Shown: positions 10,424 through 19,360 of the stretch, piece after piece | How the letters are laid out: each line of letters begins with the position of its first letter | Numbering within the stretch: the stretch's first letter is position 1 | Assembly (NCBI GenBank): GCA_029975215.1 | Contig: JARKPO010000053.1 | Coordinates: 20,748 to 84,747 of the forward strand | DNA length: 64,000 nucleotides | DNA from: Levilinea sp. | Lineage (GTDB): Bacteria > Chloroflexota > Anaerolineae > Anaerolineales > Anaerolineaceae | Direction of reading: 5' to 3' | The notes under the pieces: model-generated | The model's input: the letters and a program-made list of their open reading frames with translations, nothing else | Databases searched by the model: none | What the model was told of the DNA's origin: nothing | Translations under genes and position numbers: made by a program

Positions 10424-12307
10424 ATGAAGAACGAATTTATCCTGGCGTTCAATGAAGTGTTGGAAGAAAAGCAGCTGCCGAAGGAAATCATCCTTCAGGC
10501 CATTGAGTCTGCTATGGTCTCTGCGTACCGGCGGGCGGTCAACGCTTCAAGCGCGCAGCATGTCGAGGCTAAAATCAATCCGGATACGGGCAAAGTCACC
10601 ATTATGGCTGAAAAAGAGGTCGTCGAAACGGTGGAGGATACCCGCACCGAAGTGACCCTTTCTGAAGCCCGCCAGGTTAACCCGGACGCACAACTGGGCG
10701 AAATGGTCATCGTCGAAAGCACCCCGCGCGACTTTGGCCGCGTGGCGGCTCAGACCGCCCGGCAGGTCATCCAACAGCGCATCCGCGACGCCGAACGCCA
10801 GATGCAGTTCGATTACTTCCAAAAACAATTGGGAGAAATCGTCTCCGGCGTGGTGCAGGCGGTCAACGCCCAGGGGCTCACCATTGGCTTGGACATGCGC
10901 GCCGAAGGCATGATGTCGCGCAAAGACCTCATCAATGGCGAGCGCTTCCGCATTCACGACCGTGTGCGCGCTCTCATCGCCGAGGTCAAAGACAACCCCC
11001 GCGGCCCGCAGATCATCCTCTCGCGCACCCACCGCGATTTTCTGCGCCGGCTGCTAGAAAATGAAGTCCCCGAAATCTACCACGGCATCGTGGAAATTCG
11101 CTCCATCGCTCGCGAACCTGGCGAACGCGCCAAAGTGGCCGTCTCTGCCACCCAATCGGGCATTGACCCGGTGGGCGCCTGCGTGGGCATCCGCGGCGTG
11201 CGCATTCAAGCCATTGTGCGCGAGCTGCACGATGAAAAAATTGACGTGATCGAATGGAACCCCGACGCTGCGGTCTTCATCGCCAAGGCCATCTCCCCCG
11301 CGCGCGTGGTGGGCGTGTACCTGAATGAACGCTCGGCCAACGGCAAAACCGCCACCGTGGTGGTTCCCGAAGATCAGCTCAGCCTGGCCATCGGCCGCGA
11401 CGGTCAGAACGCGCGCCTGGCTGCCAAGCTCACCGGCTGGCGGATTGACATCAAGAGCCTCAGCGAAGCCGCCAGCGACACCCTCTACCGCCTGCAGAAC
11501 GAAGCCGAGCTGGCAGACATCGCCCAGGCCGAACAATCCATCCTAGATGATATCTCGGCCTCCCTGGCCAAGAAGGCCGAAGGCCGCCCGCTGACCCCCG
11601 AAGAATACGACCAGATGGCCGCCTTCGTGGACCGAGTGGAAAAGCGCTCCACCCAAGCCCGACAGCCCGTGAAACCCGCGGTGGAATCTGCCGTAATGGA
11701 CGAAGCCCGCGCCTCCATCCCCGAAGAAGCCTTCCAGCAGAACCTGCTGGACAGCGGTTTGGCCGAACATCTGGTCAACTTGCTCCAGGAAGCCGGTTAC
11801 ACCACCGTGGGCGATCTGGCCCTGGAACTGAAAGTCAACCCCGACAACGTCCTGCGAATGCCGGGCGTGGGCGCCAAGTCCATCGCGCAGCTCAACGCCC
11901 TGATGGACTCGCTGACGGCAGCCCCCGCTGTGGAAGAACAACCCGCTGCGCCGGTGGAAATTGAGGCCCCTGCCCAGGTTTCCGCCCCCGTCGAAGCCGT
12001 TGCCGAAACGGTGGAAGAAGCTGCTGCCCCCGAAGTGGAAGTTGCCGCACCCGCGGCGGCCGAACCTGAAGAGGAAGAAGTGGAAGTATCCTTCAACGAA
12101 CTCTTTGCCCTCAAACCTGTGATTGAACCGGCCATCCTCGAAGACGAAGAAGAGGATGACACCAGCAGCGACAAGAAGGACAAGAAGGGTTCGAAGAAGA
12201 AAAAGAAGAAGCAGGTGGTCATTTCGTATGACCCCGACCGCGATATGACCATCGTCCGCAAGAAGCACAAACGCGGTGACGGAGATTGGAGTGATTGGGA
12301 GGCCTAA
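10424..12307 (+). CDS. nusA: Transcription termination/antitermination factor NusA
   Basis: 627-aa RNA polymerase-binding factor. Domain order is the NusA N-terminal domain (1-130), S1 (about 135-200; LGEIVSGVVQAV), two KH domains (about 200-345; DPVGACVGIRGVRIQAI and AIGRDGQNARLAAKLTGWRI) and a helix-hairpin-helix segment (about 445-500; LRMPGVGAKSIAQL). A long tail unusual for NusA follows. It is rich in Ala/Glu/Pro, then a run of Asp/Glu and Lys (DEEEDD, KKKKKK), and ends in Asp/Trp. It heads the translation operon. rimP, the usual upstream neighbour, is absent. The ATG is preceded by AAGGTAGG. Confidence 0.95.
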   Translation: MKNEFILAFNEVLEEKQLPKEIILQAIESAMVSAYRRAVNASSAQHVEAKINPDTGKVTIMAEKEVVETVEDTRTEVTLSEARQVNPDAQLGEMVIVESTPRDFGRVAAQTARQVIQQRIRDAERQMQFDYFQKQLGEIVSGVVQAVNAQGLTIGLDMRAEGMMSRKDLINGERFRIHDRVRALIAEVKDNPRGPQIILSRTHRDFLRRLLENEVPEIYHGIVEIRSIAREPGERAKVAVSATQSGIDPVGACVGIRGVRIQAIVRELHDEKIDVIEWNPDAAVFIAKAISPARVVGVYLNERSANGKTATVVVPEDQLSLAIGRDGQNARLAAKLTGWRIDIKSLSEAASDTLYRLQNEAELADIAQAEQSILDDISASLAKKAEGRPLTPEEYDQMAAFVDRVEKRSTQARQPVKPAVESAVMDEARASIPEEAFQQNLLDSGLAEHLVNLLQEAGYTTVGDLALELKVNPDNVLRMPGVGAKSIAQLNALMDSLTAAPAVEEQPAAPVEIEAPAQVSAPVEAVAETVEEAAAPEVEVAAPAAAEPEEEEVEVSFNELFALKPVIEPAILEDEEEDDTSSDKKDKKGSKKKKKKQVVISYDPDRDMTIVRKKHKRGDGDWSDWEA

Positions 12308-12327
12308 CGCCAGGCGGCGAACGTACT

Positions 12328-12672
12328 GTGGCTAAGAAAACGCTGAAGAAAGTTAAACATGTTCCGCAAAGGACCTGCGTCGGCTGCCGGTCTGTGTTAG
12401 CCAAGCGAAACCTCATTCGCCTGGTGCGCACACCCGAAGGCGTGCAGGTAGACCCGAAAGGCAAAATGGCTGGGCGCGGTGCATATCTGCACGATCAACG
12501 CTCTTGTTGGCTGCGCGCCCTCAAAGGCCCGCTGGCGAATGCCCTCAAGGTCGAACTCTCCCAAACGGAACGCGCCGCTTTGCTTGCGTTTCTGGAAACC
12601 TTGCCAGAATCGGATGATGATCCCCTCTCGGGCCTGTCTTCTGCTGAAAATCCCGGCAGCATGACACCCTGA
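12328..12672 (+). CDS. rnpM: YlxR-family RNA-binding protein (RnpM)
   Basis: 114-aa YlxR family protein. Family members bind the RNase P RNA and are nearly always encoded between nusA and infB, as here. The core RTCVGCRSVLAKRNLIRLVR and the GRGAYLHDQRSCW element are intact. A non-conserved acidic/Ser-rich tail of about 40 residues follows. The track start is a TTG at 12295 within the end of nusA. I prefer the GTG at 12328 (VAKKTLKKVKH), which gives the usual basic N-terminus. Ribosome-binding sites are weak for both, so the start is uncertain. Confidence 0.85.
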   Translation: MAKKTLKKVKHVPQRTCVGCRSVLAKRNLIRLVRTPEGVQVDPKGKMAGRGAYLHDQRSCWLRALKGPLANALKVELSQTERAALLAFLETLPESDDDPLSGLSSAENPGSMTP

Positions 12673-12787
12673 CCCTCGCTGAATGGCGCGCCTCCCCCGC
12701 GCCACCTCTGCGACCCCAGGCCGCCCGAGTACGCTCTCGCAATCACCGGCTGGCAGGCAAAATGGGGTGCAATGAAGGAGGTATTTT

Positions 12788-14572
12788 ATGAGCGAGACTG
12801 GGTTGAAGAAGATCGAACTTCCCCATAGCATCACAGTGCGCGACCTCGGTCAGCGCATGGACGCCAGTCCCATTCAGGTCATCAAAATCTTGATGACCAA
12901 TGGAGTCATGGCCAACATCAATCAACTGGTGGATTTTGATACCGCCGCCATCGTCGCCAACGAATTGGGGTTTGAAGCGACGCTCGAAAGCCTCGAAGAA
13001 GTCGAAGAAAAAGAGACCGGTGAAATTCCCCTCTGGCGTCAGGTCATCATGAATGAAGACCCGCGCAGCCTGGTCAAACGTCCGCCGGTGGTCACCATCC
13101 TCGGCCACGTGGATCACGGCAAAACCACCCTGTTGGACGCGATCCGCCACAGCAATGTGGCCAGCGGTGAAGCCGGCGGCATCACCCAGCACATCGGCGC
13201 CTACCAGGTGGAACATCACAACCAGCTCATCACCTTCCTCGATACCCCCGGGCATGCCGCCTTCACTGCCATGCGCGCCCGCGGCGCCCAGGGTGCAGAT
13301 ATCGTTGTCTTAGTGGTAGCTGCCAACGACGGTGTCATGCCCCAAACCCGTGAGGCTATCGCCCACGCCAAGGCCGCCCGTGTGCCTATCATTGTAGCCC
13401 TCAACAAAATCGACCGTCCCGATTCCAATCCCGACTTTGTCAAACGCCAATTGGCTGAAAATGGCCTGGTTCCCGATGAGTGGGATGGCGACACCATGAT
13501 TGTGCCCGTCTCGGCCAAACAGAAAATGGGCATTGAAGACCTGCTGGAAGCCATCCTGCTCGTTTCCGACAGCATGGACATCCGCGCCAACCCCAACGGC
13601 AAAGTCCTCGGCACGGTCATCGAAGCCCAGGTAGAAAAAGCCAAAGGCGTCGTCGCCACCCTGCTGGTACAAAATGGCTCCCTGGAAATGGGCGATATCA
13701 TTGTGGCCGGAACATCGATGGGCCGCATCCGCGCCATGTTTGATTACCGCAACCGCAAAGTGCGCAAAGCCGGCCCCTCCATGCCTGTTCTGGTCATGGG
13801 GCTCAGCGACGTGCCCGCCGCGGGCGATATCTTCCAGGTCTACACCAATGACCGCGAAGCCCGCGCCGTCATCGAAGAACGCAAAACGCAGGCCCAAAAC
13901 CGCCAGGCTGCTGCGCCAAAAGCCACCCTCGAACAGCTCTTTGAGCGCTACCAGGCCGGTGAAACCCGCGAACTGTGTCTGGTGCTCAAAGCCGACGTGC
14001 AAGGCTCCCTGGAACCGATCGTGAGTGAGTTAAAAGACCTCAATAAGTCCGAGATCAAAGTCACCATCCTCCAGGCCGAAACCGGCAACGTCAGCGAAAG
14101 CGATGTCATGCTGGCGGCCGCCTCCAAAGCCATCGTCATCGGTTTCAACGTCACCGCCGATGCGGCTGCCCGCCGCCTGGCCGAAGCCGAAGGGGTCTCC
14201 ATCCGCCTGTACGACATCATCTACCGCCTGACGGAAGATATCGAAAAAGCCCTCAAAGGTATGCTGGAACCGGAATTCAAGGAAGTGCCCCTGGGCAAAG
14301 CCGAGGTTTTGGCTGTGTTCAACATCTCCAAAGTGGGCAACATTGCCGGCTGCCGCGTCACTCAGGGCGAAGTACGCCGCAATGGGAAAGCCCGTATCCT
14401 GCGCGCCGGTAAGGTCATCTTTGAAGGTGATATCTCTTCCCTCAAACACGAACGCGACGACGTGCGCGAAGTGCGCCAGGGATACGACTGCGGTATCTCC
14501 TTCCGCAACTTTGATGAAATGCAGGCCGGAGACCAAATTGAATGTTATACGATTGAGCGATTCGGCAGCTAA
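12788..14572 (+). CDS. infB: Translation initiation factor IF-2
   Basis: 594-aa initiation GTPase that places fMet-tRNA on the 30S subunit. It is a short-form IF-2: a small N-terminal domain of about 100 residues (HSITVRDLGQRMD...) and then the G domain at once. G motifs are GHVDHGKTT (G1), DTPGHAAF (G3) and NKID (G4). Domains II, III and IV follow; the C2 domain that binds the initiator tRNA ends with FDEMQAGDQIECYTIERF. AAGGAGG lies five bases before the ATG, the strongest ribosome-binding site in the operon. It is separated from rnpM by 115 bp with no clear terminator. Confidence 0.96.
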   Translation: MSETGLKKIELPHSITVRDLGQRMDASPIQVIKILMTNGVMANINQLVDFDTAAIVANELGFEATLESLEEVEEKETGEIPLWRQVIMNEDPRSLVKRPPVVTILGHVDHGKTTLLDAIRHSNVASGEAGGITQHIGAYQVEHHNQLITFLDTPGHAAFTAMRARGAQGADIVVLVVAANDGVMPQTREAIAHAKAARVPIIVALNKIDRPDSNPDFVKRQLAENGLVPDEWDGDTMIVPVSAKQKMGIEDLLEAILLVSDSMDIRANPNGKVLGTVIEAQVEKAKGVVATLLVQNGSLEMGDIIVAGTSMGRIRAMFDYRNRKVRKAGPSMPVLVMGLSDVPAAGDIFQVYTNDREARAVIEERKTQAQNRQAAAPKATLEQLFERYQAGETRELCLVLKADVQGSLEPIVSELKDLNKSEIKVTILQAETGNVSESDVMLAAASKAIVIGFNVTADAAARRLAEAEGVSIRLYDIIYRLTEDIEKALKGMLEPEFKEVPLGKAEVLAVFNISKVGNIAGCRVTQGEVRRNGKARILRAGKVIFEGDISSLKHERDDVREVRQGYDCGISFRNFDEMQAGDQIECYTIERFGS

Positions 14573-14601
14573 GCGCCGTTTTGCATGTGGAGTAATCAGT
14601 T

Positions 14602-14985
14602 ATGCCGTCTAAAGTTCGTCTTACCCGTATTGCCGACCGTATCCGCCAGGACCTGTCGGAAATGCTGATTCGCGAGGTGCAGGACCCCCGCCTCAGCGGA
14701 ATTTCCATCACCGACGTCAAGGTGGATCGTGAATTGACCTTTGCCGACATCTACGTGTCTGCGGTGGAAGGCAGCGAGCGCAGCAAAGAGGTTCTGGAAG
14801 GCCTGCAAAGTGCCTCCGGCTTCCTGCGCAGCCAGCTGGCCGCCCGCATTGACCTGCGCACCTTCCCACGCCTGCGCTTCCATTGGGATCCCACCCCCGA
14901 ACGGGCAGATCACATTGAGCGCATATTGGCCTCCCTGCGCCAGGAGCCCAGCATCCCACAGGAAAAGCCGAGCGATGAATCCTGA
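14602..14985 (+). CDS. rbfA: Ribosome-binding factor A
   Basis: 127-aa single KH-domain protein needed for 16S rRNA 5'-end maturation and 30S assembly. Recognisable elements are RLTRIADRIRQDLSEML at the start, QDPRLSGISITDVKVDREL in the middle, and LRSQLAARIDLRTFPRLRFHWD with the TPERADHIERIL end. Length is typical. It lies 29 bp after infB and overlaps the nrnA start by 11 bp, which supports co-translation. Confidence 0.94.
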   Translation: MPSKVRLTRIADRIRQDLSEMLIREVQDPRLSGISITDVKVDRELTFADIYVSAVEGSERSKEVLEGLQSASGFLRSQLAARIDLRTFPRLRFHWDPTPERADHIERILASLRQEPSIPQEKPSDES

Positions 14986-15988
14986 GCAAGCCCAGCAGGC
15001 CGCGCTGATTGGCGAGCGCATTCACGCCGCCTCGCATTTCACCCTCGTTTCCCATGTCCGCCCGGACGGAGATGCGGTAGGCTCTTTGTTGGGTCTAGGA
15101 CTGTCGCTGCAAGCCGCGGGTAAAACCGTGGAAATGGTGCTGGCGGACGGCGTGCCCTACAGCTTCCGCCATCTGGAAGGCGCCGATCAAATCGTGCGCA
15201 CGGCTTCGTTCACCTCCGGCCTGACCGCCGTGCTGGACTGCTCCGATCTGGCCCGCACCGGCGGCGTGCTGGAAACGCGCATCCCAGACCTCAGCCTGGA
15301 TCACCACGCCACGAACCAGGGCTTTGCCCGTCACAACCTGATCTGGCCCCAGGCCGCCGCCACCTGTGAGCTGCTGGCCGCCTGCCTGCCTCTGTGGAAT
15401 TTGCCCATGCCTCCCGCCGTGGCCAGCGCGCTGCTCAGCGGGCTGCTCAGCGATACCATCGGCTTCCGCACCCCCAACGTCACCCCCCTCACCCTGCGTC
15501 TGGCAGCTGATCTGATGGAAAAAGGCGCGCCGCTTTCCAACCTGTATCATCAGGCCCTCATCAGCCGCTCGCTGGAAGCCGCCCATTTTTGGGGCGCCGG
15601 TCTGGAATTGGGCCGCCTGCAGCAGCAAGGCCGCGTCCTGTGGACCGTCCTCACCCTCTCCGACCGCAAACGCGTGGGGTACCCTGGCAATGACGACGCC
15701 GACCTGATCAACCTCATCGCCAGCGTTGAAGGCGCCGATGTGGCCTTGATCTTTGTGGAGCAGAAAACCGGTAAAATCAAGGTCAGTTGGCGCGCCGTCC
15801 CCGGCATTGACATCTCAAAAGTCGCGCTCCAGTTTGGCGGCGGAGGGCACGCCGCCGCAGCGGGCGCTGAAATTAGCGGATCTTTAGAATATGTACAGCA
15901 GCAAGTCTTAGAAGCCACCCACCAATACCTGTCCAAACTCAACGGTCATTCAACCCAACCGGTTATGAATAAGGGGAAAGGAAAATGA
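14975..15988 (+). CDS. nrnA: DHH/DHHA1 phosphoesterase (NrnA-like oligoribonuclease/pAp phosphatase)
   Basis: 337-aa cytoplasmic phosphoesterase that degrades short oligoribonucleotides and 3',5'-pAp. Motifs: SHVRPDGDAVGSLLGL (two metal-binding Asp), VLDCSDLARTG, the DHH signature LDHHATN, LLSGLLSDTIGF, and the DHHA1 glycine-rich substrate site FGGGGHAAAAGAEI. The track ORF starts at 14741 in the wrong frame inside rbfA. The ATG at 14975 is preceded by GGAAAAG and gives the normal N-terminus. The rbfA-nrnA-truB order is common in Gram-positive-like operons. It overlaps truB by 4 bp (ATGA). Confidence 0.92.
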   Translation: MNPEQAQQAALIGERIHAASHFTLVSHVRPDGDAVGSLLGLGLSLQAAGKTVEMVLADGVPYSFRHLEGADQIVRTASFTSGLTAVLDCSDLARTGGVLETRIPDLSLDHHATNQGFARHNLIWPQAAATCELLAACLPLWNLPMPPAVASALLSGLLSDTIGFRTPNVTPLTLRLAADLMEKGAPLSNLYHQALISRSLEAAHFWGAGLELGRLQQQGRVLWTVLTLSDRKRVGYPGNDDADLINLIASVEGADVALIFVEQKTGKIKVSWRAVPGIDISKVALQFGGGGHAAAAGAEISGSLEYVQQQVLEATHQYLSKLNGHSTQPVMNKGKGK

Positions 15989-16896
15989 GCGACAATCACG
16001 GTGTAGACATTAAAAGTGCCATCTCTGGTGTTCTGGTCATTGACAAACCCGTGCGCATGACCTCACATGATGTCGTCCAGGCCGTCCGCAAAGGGACCAA
16101 CATCCGCCGTGCCGGCCACACCGGCACCCTCGATCCGCGCGCATCCGGCGTTTTAGTGGTACTCATCGGCCCTGCCGTGCGCCTGAGCGAATACGTCTCC
16201 GCCTCCGACAAACGCTATCAGGCCATCATCCAGCTAGGTTCCTCCACCGATACCTACGACGCCGATGGACGCGTCGTACAGACCTCGCCGGTGGATATCA
16301 CCGAGCAGCAGTTTGAGGAAGTCCTCGATACTTTCGTGGGTGAAATCGAACAGGTGCCCCCGCCCTACTCGGCCATCAAAGTCAAAGGCCGCAAAGCCTA
16401 CGAAATGGCCCGCGAAGGCGAAGAGGTGGATCTGGCCCCGCGCAAAATTCAGGTCTACAGCCTGGAACTGCTGGAATGGGCCCCGCCCGAAGCGGTCATT
16501 GACGTGTACTGCTCCTCCGGAACTTATGTGCGCTCGCTGGCCCACGACCTCGGTCAAAAACTGGGCTGTGGGGCACACCTGGTGGGTCTGCGCCGCACCA
16601 AAAGCGGCCGCTTCACCCTGCGCGACGCGGTTCCCCTGCGCAAGCTGCGCGACGCCTTTGAATCGGGCAATTGGTATCAATACCTCATCCCCGCCGCCGA
16701 AGCCCTGTCCGATTGGCCCGCGGTGGAGCTGGATCAGGAAGCGATGGATACCATCCGCCACGGCCACCGCATCCCCGCCGATGAAGGTTCCAAAGGCATG
16801 GCCCGCGGCATCAGTGAACAAGGTGAGCTGGTAGCCCTGCTGGAGTTCGACGAAGAAACCAAAGAGTGGCAGCCGCGTAAGGTCTTTTTCTCCTAA
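15985..16896 (+). CDS. truB: tRNA pseudouridine-55 synthase B
   Basis: 303-aa enzyme making the universal pseudouridine 55 of the tRNA T-loop. The catalytic aspartate lies in HTGTLDPRASGVLVV, preceded by the family start GVLVIDKPVRMTSHDVV. Further motifs are YDADGR, VPPPYSAIKVKGRKAYEMAREG and SSGTYVRSLAHDLG. Overlap of 4 bp with nrnA indicates translational coupling. The C-terminal PUA-like part is short. Confidence 0.95.
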   Translation: MSDNHGVDIKSAISGVLVIDKPVRMTSHDVVQAVRKGTNIRRAGHTGTLDPRASGVLVVLIGPAVRLSEYVSASDKRYQAIIQLGSSTDTYDADGRVVQTSPVDITEQQFEEVLDTFVGEIEQVPPPYSAIKVKGRKAYEMAREGEEVDLAPRKIQVYSLELLEWAPPEAVIDVYCSSGTYVRSLAHDLGQKLGCGAHLVGLRRTKSGRFTLRDAVPLRKLRDAFESGNWYQYLIPAAEALSDWPAVELDQEAMDTIRHGHRIPADEGSKGMARGISEQGELVALLEFDEETKEWQPRKVFFS

Positions 16897-16937
16897 ATGG
16901 CAGCCCGCATTCCAGGCTCACCTGCGCCCACGGTCTG

Positions 16938-17867
16938 ATGCAGCAGTATTCCTCTCTGGAAACCCCTAGTCTCCTGGCCTCCTGGGTGGCGGTTGGCGTC
17001 TTTGACGGCGTCCACCGCGGCCATCAGGCCCTGCTGTCGCATTTAACCGCCGGTGCGCACGCCGCCGGTCTGCCTGCCGCCGTAGTCACCTTTCACCCTC
17101 ACCCTGCCGTAGCCCTCGGCAAAGTGCAGCCGCCCTTTTATCTCACCAGCCCGCAGCAGCGGGCTGAACAGCTTTCCCTCCTGGGCATTGACGCCCTGGT
17201 CACCCTGGCCTTCAACGCCAGCCTGGCCCAAGTGGAGGCCGAAGCCTTCATGCGCCAGCTCATCCACGCCCTCGGCCTGCGCCGTCTGGTGGTGGGTGAA
17301 GGCTTTGCCCTGGGCCGCGGCCGCCAGGGGAACATCCTCACCCTGCAAAAACTGGGGGAAGCCCTGGGCTACGGCGTAGAAATCATTCCGCCCCAGCAGT
17401 CCGCCAACGAAGTCATATCCTCCAGCCGCGCCCGCGCCTTGCTGGCCCAGGGGGATATGCCCCAGGTTGCAGCCCTGTTGGGCCGCCCCTACCGCATCGC
17501 CGGGCCAGTGGTACATGGCGACGGCCGCGGCCGCACCCTCGGCATCCCCACCGCCAATATAGCCCCCTGGCCCGAACAGCTCCTCCCCCCAGCCGGGGTG
17601 TATGCCACCTGGTTCACCCTCAAAAACCAGCGCTACCCCTCCGTCACCAACGTCGGCTACCGCCCCACTTTCCTCGAACAAGCCCCCTCCCCGCGTGTAG
17701 AAACACTCGTCTTGGATTTTGAGCGCGACATCTACGGAGATGATGTAGAATTAGATTTCATCACCCGTTTGCGCCCTGAGCAGCGTTTTCCTGGCCCAGC
17801 AGAGCTCATCGCTCAGATCCAACGGGATATCCAACACGCACGGGAGACGCTTTCTCATGTCTCATAA
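16938..17867 (+). CDS. ribF: Bifunctional riboflavin kinase / FAD synthetase
   Basis: 309-aa enzyme that converts riboflavin to FMN and then FAD. The N-terminal adenylyltransferase domain shows VAVGVFDGVHRGHQALL (HxGH-like), FHPHPAVAL and ISSSRARALLAQGDM. The C-terminal flavokinase domain shows VVHGDGRGRTLGIPTANI, GVYATWF and the FERDIYGDDVELDF end. It is the usual neighbour of truB. The stop overlaps the start of the ThyX-like gene by 11 bp. No FMN riboswitch precedes it. FAD made here would serve the flavin-dependent neighbour, although that is only suggestive. Confidence 0.94.
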   Translation: MQQYSSLETPSLLASWVAVGVFDGVHRGHQALLSHLTAGAHAAGLPAAVVTFHPHPAVALGKVQPPFYLTSPQQRAEQLSLLGIDALVTLAFNASLAQVEAEAFMRQLIHALGLRRLVVGEGFALGRGRQGNILTLQKLGEALGYGVEIIPPQQSANEVISSSRARALLAQGDMPQVAALLGRPYRIAGPVVHGDGRGRTLGIPTANIAPWPEQLLPPAGVYATWFTLKNQRYPSVTNVGYRPTFLEQAPSPRVETLVLDFERDIYGDDVELDFITRLRPEQRFPGPAELIAQIQRDIQHARETLSHVS

Positions 17868-19287
17868 CCCTCGCCAGGTTTATCTGCTTGACCCGCAAAA
17901 GCTGCCCCCCGAAACCATCGCAGTGGCCTTTGCCAAAACCTCGCGCTCTCCCCTGTCTTTTCAAGAAATTGCCGCCGAACTCACCGACGAAAAAAGCGCC
18001 GAATTCCACGAACGCTGGGTGGTGGGGTACGGCCACGCCTCCGTCGCCGAACATGCCGTGCTGCACATCGCCGTGGAGAATATCTCCCGCCTGGCGGTGG
18101 AAGTGCTGGAATCCAACCGCCTGGCCTCCTACACCGAAAAATCCACCCGCTACCAAACCTGGACCCCAGACGGCTATTACATTCCCGAAGAGCTGAGCGC
18201 GCCCCCCCTGCGGAAAACCTACACAGATATCTGCCGCCTGCTTTTCGACACCTACCAACGCGCCATCCCCGCCGTGCGTGAAGTGATCCTCAGCGAAAAC
18301 CCGCCCCAGCCTGGCGAATCAGAAGCCGCCTGGGACCGCCGCCTGCGCTCGGCCTATGTGGATGTCTGCCGCTTTCTGCTACCGGCGGCCTCCCTGGCCA
18401 ATGTCGGCGTCACCATCAACGCCCGCGCCCTGGAACATGCCTTGCGCAAAATGATTTCACACCCCCTGGCCGAAGTGCGCGCCGCCGGGGAGGAAATGAA
18501 AGCCGTGGCTCAGGCCCAGGCCCCCACCCTGGTGAAATATGCCGATGCCCAGCCCTACCTCCAGCGTCTGCCCGAATTCTTCAGCGAAGCCGCCGCCGAA
18601 ATCCCCACCCCCGATTCTCCTCCCAGCGACTGGTGCACGCTCATCTCCAGCGACCCCGACGGTGAAAACCGCGTGCTGGCTGCCGCCCTCTACCGCTTTG
18701 GCCAACACAGTTATCCCCAGATTCTGACCCATCTGCGCAGCCTGAACGCCAAGGGCCGCCGCGAATTGGCCCACCTGCTGCTGGACGGCCTGGAACGCCA
18801 CGACATCCCCCTGCGCGAACTGGAGTATTGCAGCTACACCGTGGATCTAACCCTGGATCAAGGGGCTTATTTTGAGCTGAAGCGCCACCGCATGATGACC
18901 CAAACCGCCCAGCCCCTCAGCCCCCATCTGGGGTACGCCGTCCCCCGCCGCATCCGTGCCGCCGGAATTGAGGAAGATTACCGCCGCGCCATGCAGGCCG
19001 CCGCCCAGGCGTATGAGCACCTGGCCGCCTGGAACCCACATGTGGCCTCCTACGTCATCCCTAACGCCTTTAACCGCCGCGTGCTGCTGCAATTTAACCT
19101 GCGCAGCGCCTTCCATCTGGTCAACTTGCGCACCGCTGAAAACGCCCATTTCTCCATCCGCCGCGCCGTGCTGCGCATCGCCGAGCAGATCCAGGCCGTC
19201 CACCCCTTGCTGGGGGCCTATCTGCGCCTCCCCGCAGGCGAAACCTGGAAAACGGTGGAAGACGCCCATTTTGTACAAACCGCTTGA
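17857..19287 (+). CDS. Double-length ThyX-like FAD-dependent thymidylate synthase homologue
   Basis: 476 aa, about twice a normal ThyX (220-250 aa). Both halves resemble ThyX. The first half keeps the right part of the ThyX motif (ASYTEKSTRYQ, matching xxSxxExSxRY) but has SNR where RHR is expected. The second half keeps RHR (LKRHRMMTQTAQPLS) but lost the downstream ExSxR. It also has FNLRSAFHLVNLRTAENAHFSIR, typical of the ThyX C-terminus. Classical ThyX makes dTMP from dUMP using FAD and methylene-tetrahydrofolate as a tetramer. Whether this fused form is active is not known from sequence. It overlaps ribF by 11 bp, and the trpS promoter lies directly downstream. Confidence 0.82.
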   Translation: MSHNPRQVYLLDPQKLPPETIAVAFAKTSRSPLSFQEIAAELTDEKSAEFHERWVVGYGHASVAEHAVLHIAVENISRLAVEVLESNRLASYTEKSTRYQTWTPDGYYIPEELSAPPLRKTYTDICRLLFDTYQRAIPAVREVILSENPPQPGESEAAWDRRLRSAYVDVCRFLLPAASLANVGVTINARALEHALRKMISHPLAEVRAAGEEMKAVAQAQAPTLVKYADAQPYLQRLPEFFSEAAAEIPTPDSPPSDWCTLISSDPDGENRVLAAALYRFGQHSYPQILTHLRSLNAKGRRELAHLLLDGLERHDIPLRELEYCSYTVDLTLDQGAYFELKRHRMMTQTAQPLSPHLGYAVPRRIRAAGIEEDYRRAMQAAAQAYEHLAAWNPHVASYVIPNAFNRRVLLQFNLRSAFHLVNLRTAENAHFSIRRAVLRIAEQIQAVHPLLGAYLRLPAGETWKTVEDAHFVQTA

Positions 19288-19313
19288 GCTGCCCTCAATG
19301 GGTAATTCACCTC

Positions 19314-19341
19314 TTGACAGAAGCGGCGTTTTGCCTATAAT
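19314..19341 (+). promoter_or_regulatory. Promoter of the Trp T-box / trpS-trpB2 unit
   Basis: Near-perfect sigma-70 promoter: TTGACA (19314-19319), 16-nt spacer, TATAAT (19336-19341). It begins only 27 bp after the ThyX-like gene stop. Confidence 0.88.
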
Positions 19342-19360
19342 CATACGAAATCATACAGAA

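Noticed and set aside
14741-14974. Upstream extension of the nrnA ORF inside rbfA
   Set aside because: It lies out of frame within rbfA and the real start at 14975 has a ribosome-binding site and a normal family N-terminus.
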